DNA of 64,000 nucleotides from Devosia pacifica (lineage in GTDB: Bacteria; Pseudomonadota; Alphaproteobacteria; Rhizobiales; Devosiaceae). The position numbers and the translations under genes are program-made. How positions within the stretch are numbered: the first letter of the stretch is position 1; the number at the start of each line of letters is the position of its first letter. Location: contig NZ_BMZE01000002.1 of assembly GCF_014652635.1 (NCBI RefSeq), forward strand, positions 1,014,581-1,078,580, written 5' to 3'. Below, piece after piece: positions 9,131 to 18,668 of this stretch. Below the pieces are notes generated by a model. That model had not been told where the DNA came from. It worked only from the letters and a program-made list of their open reading frames with translations, and searched no databases.

Positions 9131-9305
9131 ACCGTTGCAGCATAGGCGCAATCAGCTTCGCTGGTTCGGGTGTCGCCTGTCCGGTCTCGCGCGCCATCAC
9201 GGCGGCATAGTCGAGCAAATCGCGATACACGTCCGGTGCAAGCTCCACAGTCAGCTTGACGGGTTTGTCATCTGGAACGGATGAGAGCTTCAGTTTGGTG
9301 GTCAT
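9072..9305 (-). CDS. DUF2274 protein, end of the trb operon
   Basis: A 77-residue protein starting KLKLSSVPDDKPVKLTVELAP, the DUF2274 signature. In related elements it directly follows trbI, three bases away here, so it is part of the transfer operon. Its fold looks ribbon-helix-helix-like, suggesting DNA binding or regulation; its role is unknown. It overlaps the convergent LysR gene. Confidence 0.88.
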   Translation of the reverse strand: MTTKLKLSSVPDDKPVKLTVELAPDVYRDLLDYAAVMARETGQATPEPAKLIAPMLQRFMATDRAFARLRKIQIRSS

Positions 9306-9308
9306 GAC

Positions 9309-10478
9309 TCAGCCTCCATAGGGTTCGAGGACGAGATCGCGGGTAACGATGACGCGCACGGGGAAGCCCGGTCGGATCGTCAGTGTCGGTGCGACCTGCA
9401 ACTGGCGCTGGACGATCTGCTGGCCTGCGTCGTTGATCGTGTCCTGGGCACCGTTGCGGATCGCCTGGATAAGGCGTTCGTCATCATCCATGGTAAGTTC
9501 AGCCCCGACAGCCAGTAGCGTCGAAAGGCCGGCGGCCTTAGCCAGATCCCACCAGTGATAATCGACCCCATCCTCGAGTCCCGCATAGCCTTGCGGATCG
9601 GCACCGGGCTGGCGTTCGAGCACTATCGAGCGACCGTTGGGAAAGATTAGTCGGTTCCAGACGAGCAGCACGCGGCGGTCCCCGAAGCCGACGTCATTGC
9701 TGTATTCGCCGATGATGCGCGTGCCCTGCGGGATCAGCACCATGCTGCCGGTCGGACTGTCATAGATGTGCTGGGTCACCTGCGCCGTGATCTGACCGGG
9801 AAGATCCGAGCGGATGCCGGTAATCAGAGCGGCCGGTATGACGGACCCGGCCTGCAGGATGAAGGGTGACGCCGGCGGAATGACGCGGTCGAGTGCGACG
9901 GTACGCTGGTCCACCGGGACGTTGAGGAAGGCGAGATCGTTGTTCTGTGTGGCGCCCGGTTGGTTGCCGAGATTGAGCCCTGCGATGTTTGGCGCTGGTG
10001 TTTCCCGCGCCGCGCCAGGTGCGGTCTGGAAGAACACCCGGCTGGTGCGCGCCGCTTCCTCTTCGGCAAGCCGTCGTTGTTCCTCCGGATCGACGGCTGG
10101 CGCGTTGATCGCTGGCGGCGGAACCGGCTGTCCACGCTCCTGGGCGTCGAGGATCGGTCGGCCGAGATCGCCGGGAAGTGGCGGACCGAGCACCGGACCG
10201 GTGTAGTCGCTGGGCAACTCGTTCAATCCATCGGCGGTATTGCGGTTCTCGGTCGAATAAAGTTCGTCGCTGCCAGCGCCATTGTCGGGCGTCTGAAGCG
10301 CGTAGATCAGGGCGCCGCCGACCCCGAGCGCTCCTACCAGACCGAGGCCGGCGAGAACGCGGCGCGAGAGCCGCGTGACGCGCGGCGGGGTTCCCCGGAG
10401 GCGCATCGGTTCGGTCGTATCGTCGGCCGGCGCGTCGAGCGGCACTTCCGCTTCGCTGGTGTTGTCGATGTCACTCAT
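9309..10478 (-). CDS. trbI: TrbI, VirB10-like conjugation channel protein
   Basis: A 389-residue protein of the type IV secretion system that spans inner membrane, periplasm and outer-membrane core. It has a cytoplasmic Pro/Asp-rich N-terminus (1-44), one membrane helix (about 45-63), a Pro-rich periplasmic stretch and the C-terminal TrbI/VirB10 beta-barrel domain from about residue 195 (ILQAGSVIPAALITGIRSDLP, GSMVLIPQGTRIIGEY, GADPQGYAGLEDGVDYHWW). The length is normal for the family and it looks intact. It overlaps trbG by ATGA. Confidence 0.96.
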   Translation of the reverse strand: MSDIDNTSEAEVPLDAPADDTTEPMRLRGTPPRVTRLSRRVLAGLGLVGALGVGGALIYALQTPDNGAGSDELYSTENRNTADGLNELPSDYTGPVLGPPLPGDLGRPILDAQERGQPVPPPAINAPAVDPEEQRRLAEEEAARTSRVFFQTAPGAARETPAPNIAGLNLGNQPGATQNNDLAFLNVPVDQRTVALDRVIPPASPFILQAGSVIPAALITGIRSDLPGQITAQVTQHIYDSPTGSMVLIPQGTRIIGEYSNDVGFGDRRVLLVWNRLIFPNGRSIVLERQPGADPQGYAGLEDGVDYHWWDLAKAAGLSTLLAVGAELTMDDDERLIQAIRNGAQDTINDAGQQIVQRQLQVAPTLTIRPGFPVRVIVTRDLVLEPYGG

Positions 10479-11452
10479 GATCCGGGCCTCCCGTCGGTGC
10501 GCACGATCCTGACGGTCTGCTGGCGATCGCCGCTGCCGAGCCGCAGTTCGGCCGCCGCGAAGATGCGGTCCACGATCAGGATGTTTCGGTAGATGCGGCT
10601 GTTGACGATTTCCGGCTCGCCATCCGACCCGAGGACGAAGAGCGGCGGCATCTCGCCCTGCATGATCCCGGCTGGGAAGACGATGTAGACACGTCTTCCG
10701 TCATCGAAGACCGAGACCGGCCGCCAGGGCGGGCTGTCACCCTGCAATCCGTAGCGGTAGTGGCGGGCCGATGCGGCCGGGATCCTCGGTGTTTTGGGCG
10801 TGGCGCGCTGCGTGGCCGGGGGCTGTGGATAGGCCCATGCGACCGCTGGCATGTAGGGATCGTCGCGCGACCGCAGCTCGATCATGTAGGTCCTGCGGTC
10901 GGTGGTGATGACGAGATTGGTCACGATGTCTGGCCGCGTCGGCTTGACGAGGATATGAACGCGCCGGGATGTTCCCGAGCCGCTCTCCGTGTCGCCGATG
11001 ATCCAGCGGGCGGTGTCGCCGGCCGCGATCGGTCCCGCGCCGGTCAGCGCTTCGCCTGGTTCAAGCGCGATGTTGGTGATCTGGCCGGGCGCGGCATAGA
11101 CCTGATAGAGCGCCCCCTCGCTCCAGGGATAAATCTGGATGGCGTTGTAATAGCCCTCCCGGCGAGGCTCGACTCGGGCGGCCACATTGGCATTCTCGAC
11201 TTGTCCCGTTGGTGTGGAAGATGCCTGTCCACCTCGCGCGACCGTCCAGGCCGGCGGCGTATGGAGCGGCCTCGGCCGTTCATCGACCGTGGGTCGCTCG
11301 ACCGTGGGCAGCGGCGGCACGCTGTCATCGTAGCTGATCTCCGGCGGGCGATAGGTGGCGCATCCGGCGAGCGCCGATGCGGAAATCAGCACAAGCGGCA
11401 ATGCGGTTTTACGGAGAACCGGAAGCGCGGGTTTGTGGACAATCGTGCTCAT
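10475..11452 (-). CDS. trbG: TrbG, VirB9-like conjugation protein
   Basis: The VirB9-like component of the outer-membrane core complex, about 325 residues. It has a lipoprotein-type signal (LVLISASALAGCAT; lipobox LAGC). The mature part has the TrbG/VirB9 N-terminal domain (IQIYPWSEGALYQVYAAPGQ, WIIGDTESG) and C-terminal domain (YRYGLQGDSPPWRPVSVFDDG, YIVFPAGI). The start at 11452 overlaps the trbF stop (ATGA) and gives the expected signal; the longer frame upstream only shadows trbF. Confidence 0.95.
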   Translation of the reverse strand: MSTIVHKPALPVLRKTALPLVLISASALAGCATYRPPEISYDDSVPPLPTVERPTVDERPRPLHTPPAWTVARGGQASSTPTGQVENANVAARVEPRREGYYNAIQIYPWSEGALYQVYAAPGQITNIALEPGEALTGAGPIAAGDTARWIIGDTESGSGTSRRVHILVKPTRPDIVTNLVITTDRRTYMIELRSRDDPYMPAVAWAYPQPPATQRATPKTPRIPAASARHYRYGLQGDSPPWRPVSVFDDGRRVYIVFPAGIMQGEMPPLFVLGSDGEPEIVNSRIYRNILIVDRIFAAAELRLGSGDRQQTVRIVRTDGRPGS

Positions 11453-12138
11453 TGCCCCATCTCCCGCGACCAGTTGATGGCATTGACGTAGATGCCGAGC
11501 GGGTTGGCGCGCAGCCTCTCGGCGTCGCGCGGCGGCTGGATGACGATGGTCAGGATTGCAGTCCATCGCTCTGTCGTAGACAACTGGCCGTTCTCATAGT
11601 GTCGCTCCGTCCAGGCGACGCGGAAGGAATTCGGCGAGGCGCGAATGACGCTGGAAACCTCCACCGCGATCTGCTGACGTCCGACCCGTGTGAACGGATC
11701 GTTGGCGCGGGCATAGTCATTGAGGGCGAGTGCGCCGCGATCGGTGGTGAACTCGTAAGCGCGCAGCCAGTTCTGGCGCACGATGATTGCGTCAGCGGGG
11801 ATCGCGCGCACCTGCTCGATAAAGTGTGCGAGATGGAAGGCGATCTGCGGATCGCTCGGCTCGAAGCTGGCTTCCGCCGGTCCGACGGCATGCGCCTCGC
11901 CGAGATTGTCGACCTCGACGACCCACGGCACGACGTTGCCGGTCGTGGACTGCCAGACCAGGGCGCTCGCGAAGCCGCCGGACAGGATCAGGCAGCCGAA
12001 CGCCATCAGACGCCAGTTGCGCGCCTGAACTCGGGCCGAGCCGATGCGCTCGTCCCAGACTTGGGCCGCGCGCTGATAGGGCGTCTCCGGTTCGGGGGAT
12101 TTGCCGTAGTGGGTGGTGGATCGTTTGAAGAAGCTCAT
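11449..12138 (-). CDS. trbF: TrbF, VirB8-like conjugation protein
   Basis: A bitopic inner-membrane assembly factor of 229 residues. It has a cytoplasmic N-terminus with the conserved PETPYQRAAQVWDERIGSAR block, one helix at about 43-62 and a periplasmic NTF2-like domain (VVEVDNLGEA, VRQNWLRAYEFTTDRGALALNDYARANDPF). The ending with TTERWTAILTIVIQPP and NPLGIYVNAINWSRE is the classic TrbF C-terminus. Four-base overlaps join it to trbL and trbG. Confidence 0.96.
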   Translation of the reverse strand: MSFFKRSTTHYGKSPEPETPYQRAAQVWDERIGSARVQARNWRLMAFGCLILSGGFASALVWQSTTGNVVPWVVEVDNLGEAHAVGPAEASFEPSDPQIAFHLAHFIEQVRAIPADAIIVRQNWLRAYEFTTDRGALALNDYARANDPFTRVGRQQIAVEVSSVIRASPNSFRVAWTERHYENGQLSTTERWTAILTIVIQPPRDAERLRANPLGIYVNAINWSREMGQ

Positions 12139-13484
12139 GAGCGATTTCCCTCAGAAAGATTGACAGAACTGGCGCCGCCATGGCTGTCGCCGGAGCGCAC
12201 GGCATGCGCGGCGGCCTGGACGCCGTGAGAGAGGCGCTGCGAGCGCTTCATGCGCTTTGCCCAGTCAGGCGGACCGTCCGTTGGTGTGGATGGGGCGGCG
12301 GCATCGGCCGTGCTGTCCCCGCCGCCCAGTGTCCCGCCGGTGGTCTCGAAGGCCGATCGAGCGCCGGATTGGAAACTCTGTTTCATGCTGCCGGAAGCAC
12401 TGGATGCGGCGCGCCGCAACGGGGAGGTCGCGGCTTTCGCGCCGGTGCTCGCCACCGCACTGAGACCGGAGGCAACGCCGGCCGCGCCGGATTGCCCGGC
12501 AGAACCGAGGCTGTAGGCGGTTGAGGCACCACCGGCTGCTGCAACACCGCCGCGGGCAGCGGCGGCCGTGCCCGAAAGCGCCATGCCGCCACCTCTGGCG
12601 GCGAGACCGGCAGCGCCGGCACCCGCCAGGGCGGCTCCGCCTACGGCAAGACCGGTGCCGACGGCGGCGCCGGCGCCAAGCTGCGGCCCGCCGGAGACGA
12701 TGCCGTTGGCTATTCCCGGTCCGAAGATGCCGAGGCCGAGCAGGGACAGCGCCGCGAGCACCACGGCCATGGCCTCGTCGATCGTCGGCGTGACGCCGCC
12801 AAAGCCGGCAGTGAACTGCGAGAACAGCGTCGAGCCGATGCCGATGATGACGGCGAGCACCAGCACTTTGATGCCCGACGAGATCACGTTGCCGAGCACA
12901 CGCTCAGCCATGAACGCAGTCTTGCCGAAGAGGCCGAAGGGGATGAGGACGAAGCCGGCGAGTGTCGTCAGCTTGAACTCGATCAGGGTGATGAAGAGCT
13001 GGATGGACAGGATGAAGAAGGCGAGCAGGACCAGCGCCCAGGCAAAGAGCAGGCAGGCGATCTGGATGAAGTTCTCGAAGAAGGCGACCCAGCCCATCAG
13101 GTCGGAAATGGACTCAAGCAAGGGTCGCGCCGCATCGAGCCCGGTCTGGGCGACACGACCCGGCCGCATCAGATCGGCCGCGGTGAAGCCGGTGCCCGAG
13201 GCCATCAGGCCGAGGCCAGCGAAGCTCTCGAAGACGATACGGGCGAGATTGTTCCAGTTGCCGATGATATAGGCGAAGACGCCGACGAAGAGGGTCTTCT
13301 TGACGAGCCGTGCGATGATGTCGTCGTCGGCTCCCCAGGACCAGAAGAGGGCAGCGAGCGTCACGTCGATGACGATCAACGTGGTGGCGATGAAGGCGAC
13401 CTCGCCGCCGAGCAGACCGAAGCCGCTGTCGATATAGCTGGTGAAGACCCCCAGGAAATTGTCGATGACGCCGGTGCCGCCCAT
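12135..13484 (-). CDS. trbL: TrbL, VirB6-like polytopic protein
   Basis: A 449-residue inner-membrane channel component. The N-terminal 280 residues contain about six to seven hydrophobic segments and family blocks such as IDNFLGVFTSYIDSGFGLLGG, LARIVFESFAGLGLMASG and TTLAGFVLIPFGLFGKTAF. The C-terminal third is a low-complexity Gly/Ala/Ser region with variable length in relatives. The six-base gap to the trbK-like gene and the overlap with trbF place it mid-operon. Confidence 0.94.
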   Translation of the reverse strand: MGGTGVIDNFLGVFTSYIDSGFGLLGGEVAFIATTLIVIDVTLAALFWSWGADDDIIARLVKKTLFVGVFAYIIGNWNNLARIVFESFAGLGLMASGTGFTAADLMRPGRVAQTGLDAARPLLESISDLMGWVAFFENFIQIACLLFAWALVLLAFFILSIQLFITLIEFKLTTLAGFVLIPFGLFGKTAFMAERVLGNVISSGIKVLVLAVIIGIGSTLFSQFTAGFGGVTPTIDEAMAVVLAALSLLGLGIFGPGIANGIVSGGPQLGAGAAVGTGLAVGGAALAGAGAAGLAARGGGMALSGTAAAARGGVAAAGGASTAYSLGSAGQSGAAGVASGLSAVASTGAKAATSPLRRAASSASGSMKQSFQSGARSAFETTGGTLGGGDSTADAAAPSTPTDGPPDWAKRMKRSQRLSHGVQAAAHAVRSGDSHGGASSVNLSEGNRS

Positions 13485-13490
13485 GGGTCG

Positions 13491-13772
13491 TTATTCCTCG
13501 TCTCTGGATGCGCCGCCTGACGGTGCGCGGCCGAGGAAGCGGTCGCGAGTCTCGGCCCAGACCGCGAGACACTCGGTGTCACGAACGGCGGCTTCGCCAA
13601 GTTGCTGGCAGCGGCGCTGTTCCGCGCGCAGCGGATCGACGGAGGGCGCAAAGGCTGGCATGGGCGCCGGTCGTGCAGGCTCCTCATCGCGCGTCAACTC
13701 GATCACCGTCGCCGTCATGGCGAAGGCGACGAAGACGATTGCTCCGATCCGCGCCAGCGTCTTCCCCTCCAT
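13491..13772 (-). CDS. TrbK-alt, putative entry exclusion protein
   Basis: A small protein of about 93 residues with a single N-terminal helix (IGAIVFVAFAMTATVIEL) and a periplasmic part with two Cys (RRCQQLG and DTECLAVWAE). This matches the alternative TrbK family found between trbJ and trbL, thought to block redundant conjugation into donor cells. AAAGGAGG before MEGKTLARIG decides the start over the longer frame beginning seven codons upstream. Confidence 0.87.
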   Translation of the reverse strand: MEGKTLARIGAIVFVAFAMTATVIELTRDEEPARPAPMPAFAPSVDPLRAEQRRCQQLGEAAVRDTECLAVWAETRDRFLGRAPSGGASRDEE

Positions 13773-13802
13773 CGCTTCCTCCTTTCCGGCCATCGGCCCA
13801 GG

Positions 13803-14576
13803 TCAGTTGTTGCTGGTGTTGAACATCTGCGCGTTGCCGGGCTGGTAGCCGCTGCCGGGGGTCAGGAAGCGCTCGCGTTGGACGCGCCCCTGTTCGGCCG
13901 CGGCGGCGCGTTCGGCGTCGGTCAGCGCCTCGGCGCGGCCGTTGGCGGCGATGACTGCCGTGAGATCGGCGAACTGCTGTGCTTGCAATGCGAGGAGCTG
14001 ATTGCCGGCCTGCGTCGCCTGCAGTGCGCCGGTCGCCCCCTGGCTCTGGTCGACCAGCGCTTCCATCTGGGCGCGGTTCGTCTCGATATTGCCCACCACG
14101 CCGGCCTGGACGCGCATGGCGTCCTGCAATCCGCCGACGGTGTTTTCCCAGCGCGAGCGGGCATCGGCGACGAGCTGCTGCTCGGAAGCGCTCATATCGA
14201 TATTGGCGTATTTCTGCTGGAAAGCCTGGTCGATCTGCTGGATGTCGAAGGCGATATTCTGTGCCTGCTGTAGAAGGGATTGCGTGCGGCCGACGGCCTG
14301 TTGAAGCTGCTGGAGCGACGAGTAAGGCAGGCTCGTCAGGTTGCGCGCCTGGTTGATGAGCATCTGCGCTTCGTTCTGAAGCTGTGTGATCTGGTTGTTG
14401 ATCTGCTCGAGGGCGCGGGCTGCCTGCAGCACGTTCTGTGCATAGTTTGTCGGATCGTAGACGATCCATGCCGCCGAGGCCGGTGGCGCCAACACCATCG
14501 GCAGGGTCGCGATTGGCGCGCCGATGAGCGCGGCTGCAAAGCGGGCCGCGCGCGAACGGGAGTTACGTGTCTTCAT
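13803..14576 (-). CDS. trbJ: TrbJ, VirB5-like conjugation protein
   Basis: An exported protein of about 257 residues. A signal peptide (basic MKTRNSRSR, hydrophobic core, cleavage after PPASA) precedes a mostly alpha-helical, Gln-rich coiled domain (WIVYDPTNYAQNVLQAARALE, NNQITQLQNEAQ, ALQAQQFADLTAVIAA). VirB5/TrbJ proteins form minor pilus-tip components. The start at 14576 follows GGAGA and overlaps the trbE end by 14 bases. The ending with FLTPGSGYQPGNAQMF is conserved in relatives. Confidence 0.93.
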   Translation of the reverse strand: MKTRNSRSRAARFAAALIGAPIATLPMVLAPPASAAWIVYDPTNYAQNVLQAARALEQINNQITQLQNEAQMLINQARNLTSLPYSSLQQLQQAVGRTQSLLQQAQNIAFDIQQIDQAFQQKYANIDMSASEQQLVADARSRWENTVGGLQDAMRVQAGVVGNIETNRAQMEALVDQSQGATGALQATQAGNQLLALQAQQFADLTAVIAANGRAEALTDAERAAAAEQGRVQRERFLTPGSGYQPGNAQMFNTSNN

Positions 14577-17028
14577 GATCAGTCTCCTTCTTGGGCTGGG
14601 GGGTGAGATTGCTGAGATCGGGAATGAGATCGGCCGCCCAGTCGACGCCGCGCTCGCGCAGCCAGGCGGCGAGGAAATCCGTGCGGCCATGTTCGGCAAG
14701 GATGCGCGCTATTGCGGTCTGATCGGTCTTGGCGGAGGTGGCGCAGAGCGCGAGCGCCACTTCGCTGAGGCCCAGTTCGAAGTGCCGGTTGCCGCGCCGC
14801 GATTGGCAGTAATAGTCGCGCTTGGGCGTGGCCCGCGCGAGGATCTCGATCTGGCGGTCATTGAGGCCGAAGCGTCGATAGATCGCGGTGATCTGCGGCT
14901 CGATCGCGCGTTCGTTCGGGAGGAGTAACCGTGTCTGGCAGCTCTCGATGATGGCCGGCGCGATGGCCGAACCGTCGATATCGCTGAGGCTTTGCGTGGC
15001 AAAGACGACTGAAGCGTTCTTCTTCCGGAGCGTCTTCAGCCACTCGCGGAGCTGGCCGGCGAAACCCTCGTCGTCGAGCGCCAGCCAGCCCTCGTCGATG
15101 ATGATGAGGGTAGGCGAACCATCGAGCCGGTCCTCGATGCGGTGGAAGAGATAGGCCAGGACCGCGGGGGCCGCCCCTGTGCCGATCAGACCCTCGGTCT
15201 CGAAGGCCTGCACGGTCGCTTCACCGAGATGCTCGGACTCGGCATCGAGCAGCCGTCCATAGGCGCCGCCAACGCAATAAGGCCTGAGCGCCTGTTTGAG
15301 ATCATTGGACTGGAGCAGCACGGCCAGGCCGGTGATCGTGCGTTCGCCGGCGGGCGCCGAGGCGAGCGAAGTCAGCGCCGTCCAGAGGTGTTCCTTCACC
15401 TCCGGCGTGATCTCGACGCCTTCGCGCATCAGCATCGCCACGACCCAGTCTGCCGCCCAGGCCCGTTCGGCTGTCTCTTCGAGACGTGAGAGCGGCTGAA
15501 GCGAGACGCTCTGGTCGTCGCCTTCGGTCAGGCCGCCGCCAAGATCGTGCCAGTCGCCGCCCATGGCGAGCGCGGCGGCGCGGATCGAACCTCCGAAGTC
15601 GAAGGCGAAGACTTGCGAACCGGTGTAGCGGCGGAACTGAAGCGCCATGAGCGCCAGCAGCACGGACTTGCCCGCGCCTGTCGGGCCGACGACGAGCGTA
15701 TGCCCGACATCGCCAACATGAAGGGAAAACCGGAACGGGGTCGAGCCCTCGGTCTTGCCGAACAGCAGCGGGGGCGCTGCAAGGTGCTCGTCCCGTTCCG
15801 GCCCCGCCCACACGGCACTGAGGGGGATCATGTGGGCGAGATTGAGCGTGGAGATTGGCGGCTGGCGGACATTGGCGTAGACATGTCCGGGCAGCGATCC
15901 GAGCCACGCATCGACGGCGTTGATCGTCTCGGGCATGGCGGTGAAGTCGCGGCCCTGGATAACCTTCTCGACCAGACGCAGCTTCTCGTCGGCAACGCGC
16001 GGGTCAGCGTCCCACACGGTCACCGTCGCGGTGACATAGGCGACCCCCGCATAGTCCGCGCCGAGCTCCTGCAGGGCGAGATCGGCATCGGCGGCCTTGT
16101 TCGACGCGTCGGTGTCGACCAGCACTGACGCCTCGTTGGTCATCACCTCCTTGAGGATCGCGGCAATCGACTTGCGCTTGGCGAACCACTGGCGCCGGAT
16201 GCGGGTCAGCAGCTTCGTCGCATCGGTCTTGTCCATCAGGATCGCGCGGGTCGACCAGCGATAGGGAAAGGCGAGCCGGTTGAGCTCATCGAGCAGGCCG
16301 GGCGTGGTCGCCGTCGGAAATCCGGTGATTGTCAGCACACGCAGATGCTCGTCGCCGAGCCGAGGCTCCAGCCCGCCGGCGAGCGGCTGGTCCGCGAGCA
16401 GCGCGTCCAGGTATATGGGCGTCTCGGGGACGCGGACACGATGGCGTTTGGTCGAGACGCAGCCGTGCAAATAGGTTAGGGTCTCGGCGTCATCGAGCCA
16501 GCGGCATTCGGGCATGAAGGCGTCGACCAGGCGGAGCACGCGGTCGGTGCGGTCGGCGAAGCCGGTCAGGACCTCGTGCGGATCGATGCCTTTGGTCTCG
16601 CGGCCTTCATAGAGCCAGCTCTCGGCACGCGCGGCATCCTCGGCTGGCGGCAGATAGGTGAAGGTGAGGAAGTAGCTCGACTCGAAATGGGTCCCTGCTT
16701 CCTCGAAGCTCGCCTTGCGCTCGGCATCGACCAGTGCGGAGGCGGCATCCGGGAAGCGACTGTCGGGATAGCGATTCGAGGTGTGGCGCTGCGCTTCGAC
16801 GAAGATCGCCCAGCCGGAGCCGAGACGGCGGAACGCGTTGTTGAGCCGCCCCGCCACGGCGATCAGTTCCGCCGGCACCGCCGAATCGAGATCCGGGCCG
16901 CGGAACCGTGCGGTGCGCTGGAAACTCCCGTCTTTGTTGAGGACAATACCGCTGCCAGCCAGCGCCACCCAGGGCAGATAATCGGCAAGCCGGGTGTTGC
17001 GGTTACGGTACTCGGCTAGGTTCATCAT
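14563..17028 (-). CDS. trbE: TrbE, VirB4 ATPase of the conjugation machine
   Basis: An 821-residue cytoplasmic ATPase driving pilus and channel assembly. The N-terminal CagE/TrbE/VirB domain begins LAEYRNRNTRLADYLPW. The RecA-like ATPase domain contains Walker A GPTGAGKS near residue 445, Walker B LIIIDEGW and the downstream ATQSLSDIDGS block. It is full length. ATGATG provides two adjacent starts, with GGGGAAGG 10-12 bases upstream. Confidence 0.97.
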   Translation of the reverse strand: MMNLAEYRNRNTRLADYLPWVALAGSGIVLNKDGSFQRTARFRGPDLDSAVPAELIAVAGRLNNAFRRLGSGWAIFVEAQRHTSNRYPDSRFPDAASALVDAERKASFEEAGTHFESSYFLTFTYLPPAEDAARAESWLYEGRETKGIDPHEVLTGFADRTDRVLRLVDAFMPECRWLDDAETLTYLHGCVSTKRHRVRVPETPIYLDALLADQPLAGGLEPRLGDEHLRVLTITGFPTATTPGLLDELNRLAFPYRWSTRAILMDKTDATKLLTRIRRQWFAKRKSIAAILKEVMTNEASVLVDTDASNKAADADLALQELGADYAGVAYVTATVTVWDADPRVADEKLRLVEKVIQGRDFTAMPETINAVDAWLGSLPGHVYANVRQPPISTLNLAHMIPLSAVWAGPERDEHLAAPPLLFGKTEGSTPFRFSLHVGDVGHTLVVGPTGAGKSVLLALMALQFRRYTGSQVFAFDFGGSIRAAALAMGGDWHDLGGGLTEGDDQSVSLQPLSRLEETAERAWAADWVVAMLMREGVEITPEVKEHLWTALTSLASAPAGERTITGLAVLLQSNDLKQALRPYCVGGAYGRLLDAESEHLGEATVQAFETEGLIGTGAAPAVLAYLFHRIEDRLDGSPTLIIIDEGWLALDDEGFAGQLREWLKTLRKKNASVVFATQSLSDIDGSAIAPAIIESCQTRLLLPNERAIEPQITAIYRRFGLNDRQIEILARATPKRDYYCQSRRGNRHFELGLSEVALALCATSAKTDQTAIARILAEHGRTDFLAAWLRERGVDWAADLIPDLSNLTPQPKKETDHEDT

Positions 17029-17044
17029 CGCTGCGCCTTCCCCT

Positions 17045-17326
17045 TCAGACCGTCAGATGCGCGGGAATGCGCAGATGGCGGCGGCCGACCTCGACGAAGA
17101 GCGGATCGCGCTTGGCGGCCCAGACCGCCGCAATGTGTCCGATCGCCCAGATTGCAATGCCGACCAGCCAGAGCCTCAGGCCAAGACCCACCGCACCGGC
17201 CAGCGTGCCGTTCATGATAGCGATGGCGCGCGGCGCGCCACCCAGCAGGATCGGCTCGGTCAGCGCCCTGTGAACGGGCACCGAAAAGCCGAGCAGTTCC
17301 CCGCCTTGGTCGGAGGCGCCCGCCAT
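17045..17326 (-). CDS. trbD: TrbD, VirB3-like conjugation protein
   Basis: A 93-residue inner-membrane protein. The cytoplasmic N-terminus has the family pattern (FSVPVHRALTEPILLGGAPR), followed by two hydrophobic segments (about 35-70) and a basic end (KRDPLFVEVGRRHLRIPAHL). VirB3-type proteins work with the VirB4 ATPase encoded immediately downstream. Its start base is the last base of the trbC stop. Confidence 0.95.
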   Translation of the reverse strand: MAGASDQGGELLGFSVPVHRALTEPILLGGAPRAIAIMNGTLAGAVGLGLRLWLVGIAIWAIGHIAAVWAAKRDPLFVEVGRRHLRIPAHLTV

Positions 17327-17658
17327 CAGACGAGCGCCCCACCGCCGAAGGAGAAGAAGGACAGGAAGAAGGAACTCGCCGCGAAGGCGATAGACAGGCC
17401 GAACACGATCTGGATCAGGCGCCGGAACCCGCCGGAGGTGTCACCGAAAGCGAGCGTCAGGCCGGTGATGATAATGATGATGACGGCGATGATCTTGGCG
17501 ACCGGCCCCTCGATGGATTCGAGGATCGACTGGAGCGGCGCCTCCCAGGGCATGGAGGAGCCGGAGGCGTGCGCGGCAGGCGTCATCATAACGGCGATGA
17601 CCACGGCCGACGCGGCGGTCGTCAGTCTCTGGCGGACGTTATGCAGGATCTGGTTCAT
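17326..17658 (-). CDS. trbC: TrbC, VirB2-like pilin
   Basis: A 110-residue prepilin. A long signal ([20 protein letters not shown], cleaved near AAHASG) is followed by a mature part with SMPWEAPLQSILESIEGPVAKI and two hydrophobic helices, as expected for VirB2 pilins. It overlaps trbB by 20 bases, which suggests translational coupling. Confidence 0.95.
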   Translation of the reverse strand: MNQILHNVRQRLTTAASAVVIAVMMTPAAHASGSSMPWEAPLQSILESIEGPVAKIIAVIIIIITGLTLAFGDTSGGFRRLIQIVFGLSIAFAASSFFLSFFSFGGGALV

Positions 17659-18664
17659 GGGAGCTTTCCTTTGGGGTTGCTGTGGGAAGAGGTGCGTCCG
17701 GAGTCTCGATCGCTCGAACGACGCGATAATCGCCGTCGGGCGAGAGGCCCTCGACGCGGGCGAGCTCTGCGAGCCGGCGCGCGGAGCCGCGTCCCGACAG
17801 CACGGCCACGAGATCGATGGTCTCCGCGATCAATGCGCGGGGGACGGTGACGACGGCTTCCTGGATGAGTTGCTCGAGCCGGCGCAGCGCGCCGAGTCCC
17901 GATCCCGCGTGGATCGTGCCGACGCCGCCCGGATGGCCGGTGCCCCAGGCCTTGAGGAGATCGAGGGCCTCGCTGCCGCGAACCTCGCCGATGGGGATGC
18001 GGTCGGGCCGCAGGCGCAGGGACGATCGGACGAGGTCGGAGAGTGAAGCGACGCCGTCCTTCGTCCGCATGGCGACAAGGTTGGGTGCGGCGCATTGCAG
18101 TTCGCGCGTATCCTCGATGATGACAACGCGGTCGGCGGTCTTTGCCACCTCGGCCAGCAGCGCATTGGTGAGCGTGGTCTTGCCGGTCGAGGTGCCGCCG
18201 GCGACGAGGATGTTTGCCCGCGCGGCGACGCCAGCCCGCAGGGCCGAGGCCTGCTCGGCCGTCATGATGCCGACGGCGACATAGTCGTCGAGGGAGAAAA
18301 CAGCCACGGCCGGCTTGCGGATCGCGAAAGCCGGCGCAGCAACGACCGGCGGCAGAAGCCCCTCGAACCGCTCCCCCGTTCCTGGCAGCTCCGCCGAGAC
18401 GCGCGGGCTTCCGGTATGAACCTCGGCGCCGACGTGGTGGGCGACGAGACGGATGATGCGTTCGCCGTCTTCCGGTGCCAAGCGCTCGCCCGTATCGGAT
18501 AGACCCTCGGAGAGACGGTCGATCCACAACCGCCCGTCAGGGTTCAGCATCACCTCGACGACGCCGGCATCTTCCAGGAACGTCGCGATGGCCGGACCGA
18601 GCGCGGTGCGCAGCATCCGTGCGCCGCGTGCGATCCCTTCCGAATTGTGATGTGAGGCTGCCAT
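17639..18664 (-). CDS. trbB: TrbB, VirB11-like traffic ATPase
   Basis: A 341-residue hexameric ATPase of the secretion-ATPase (GSPII_E) family that energises pilus biogenesis and DNA transfer. The N-terminal domain spans 1-130. The RecA-like domain has Walker [10 protein letters not shown] near 155, the Asp box [10 protein letters not shown], the [16 protein letters not shown] block and the His box ([13 protein letters not shown]). It is the first gene of the trb operon. Its start lies four bases from a hairpin containing the likely ribosome site. Confidence 0.97.
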   Translation of the reverse strand: MAASHHNSEGIARGARMLRTALGPAIATFLEDAGVVEVMLNPDGRLWIDRLSEGLSDTGERLAPEDGERIIRLVAHHVGAEVHTGSPRVSAELPGTGERFEGLLPPVVAAPAFAIRKPAVAVFSLDDYVAVGIMTAEQASALRAGVAARANILVAGGTSTGKTTLTNALLAEVAKTADRVVIIEDTRELQCAAPNLVAMRTKDGVASLSDLVRSSLRLRPDRIPIGEVRGSEALDLLKAWGTGHPGGVGTIHAGSGLGALRRLEQLIQEAVVTVPRALIAETIDLVAVLSGRGSARRLAELARVEGLSPDGDYRVVRAIETPDAPLPTATPKESSHEPDPA

Positions 18665-18668
18665 CCGA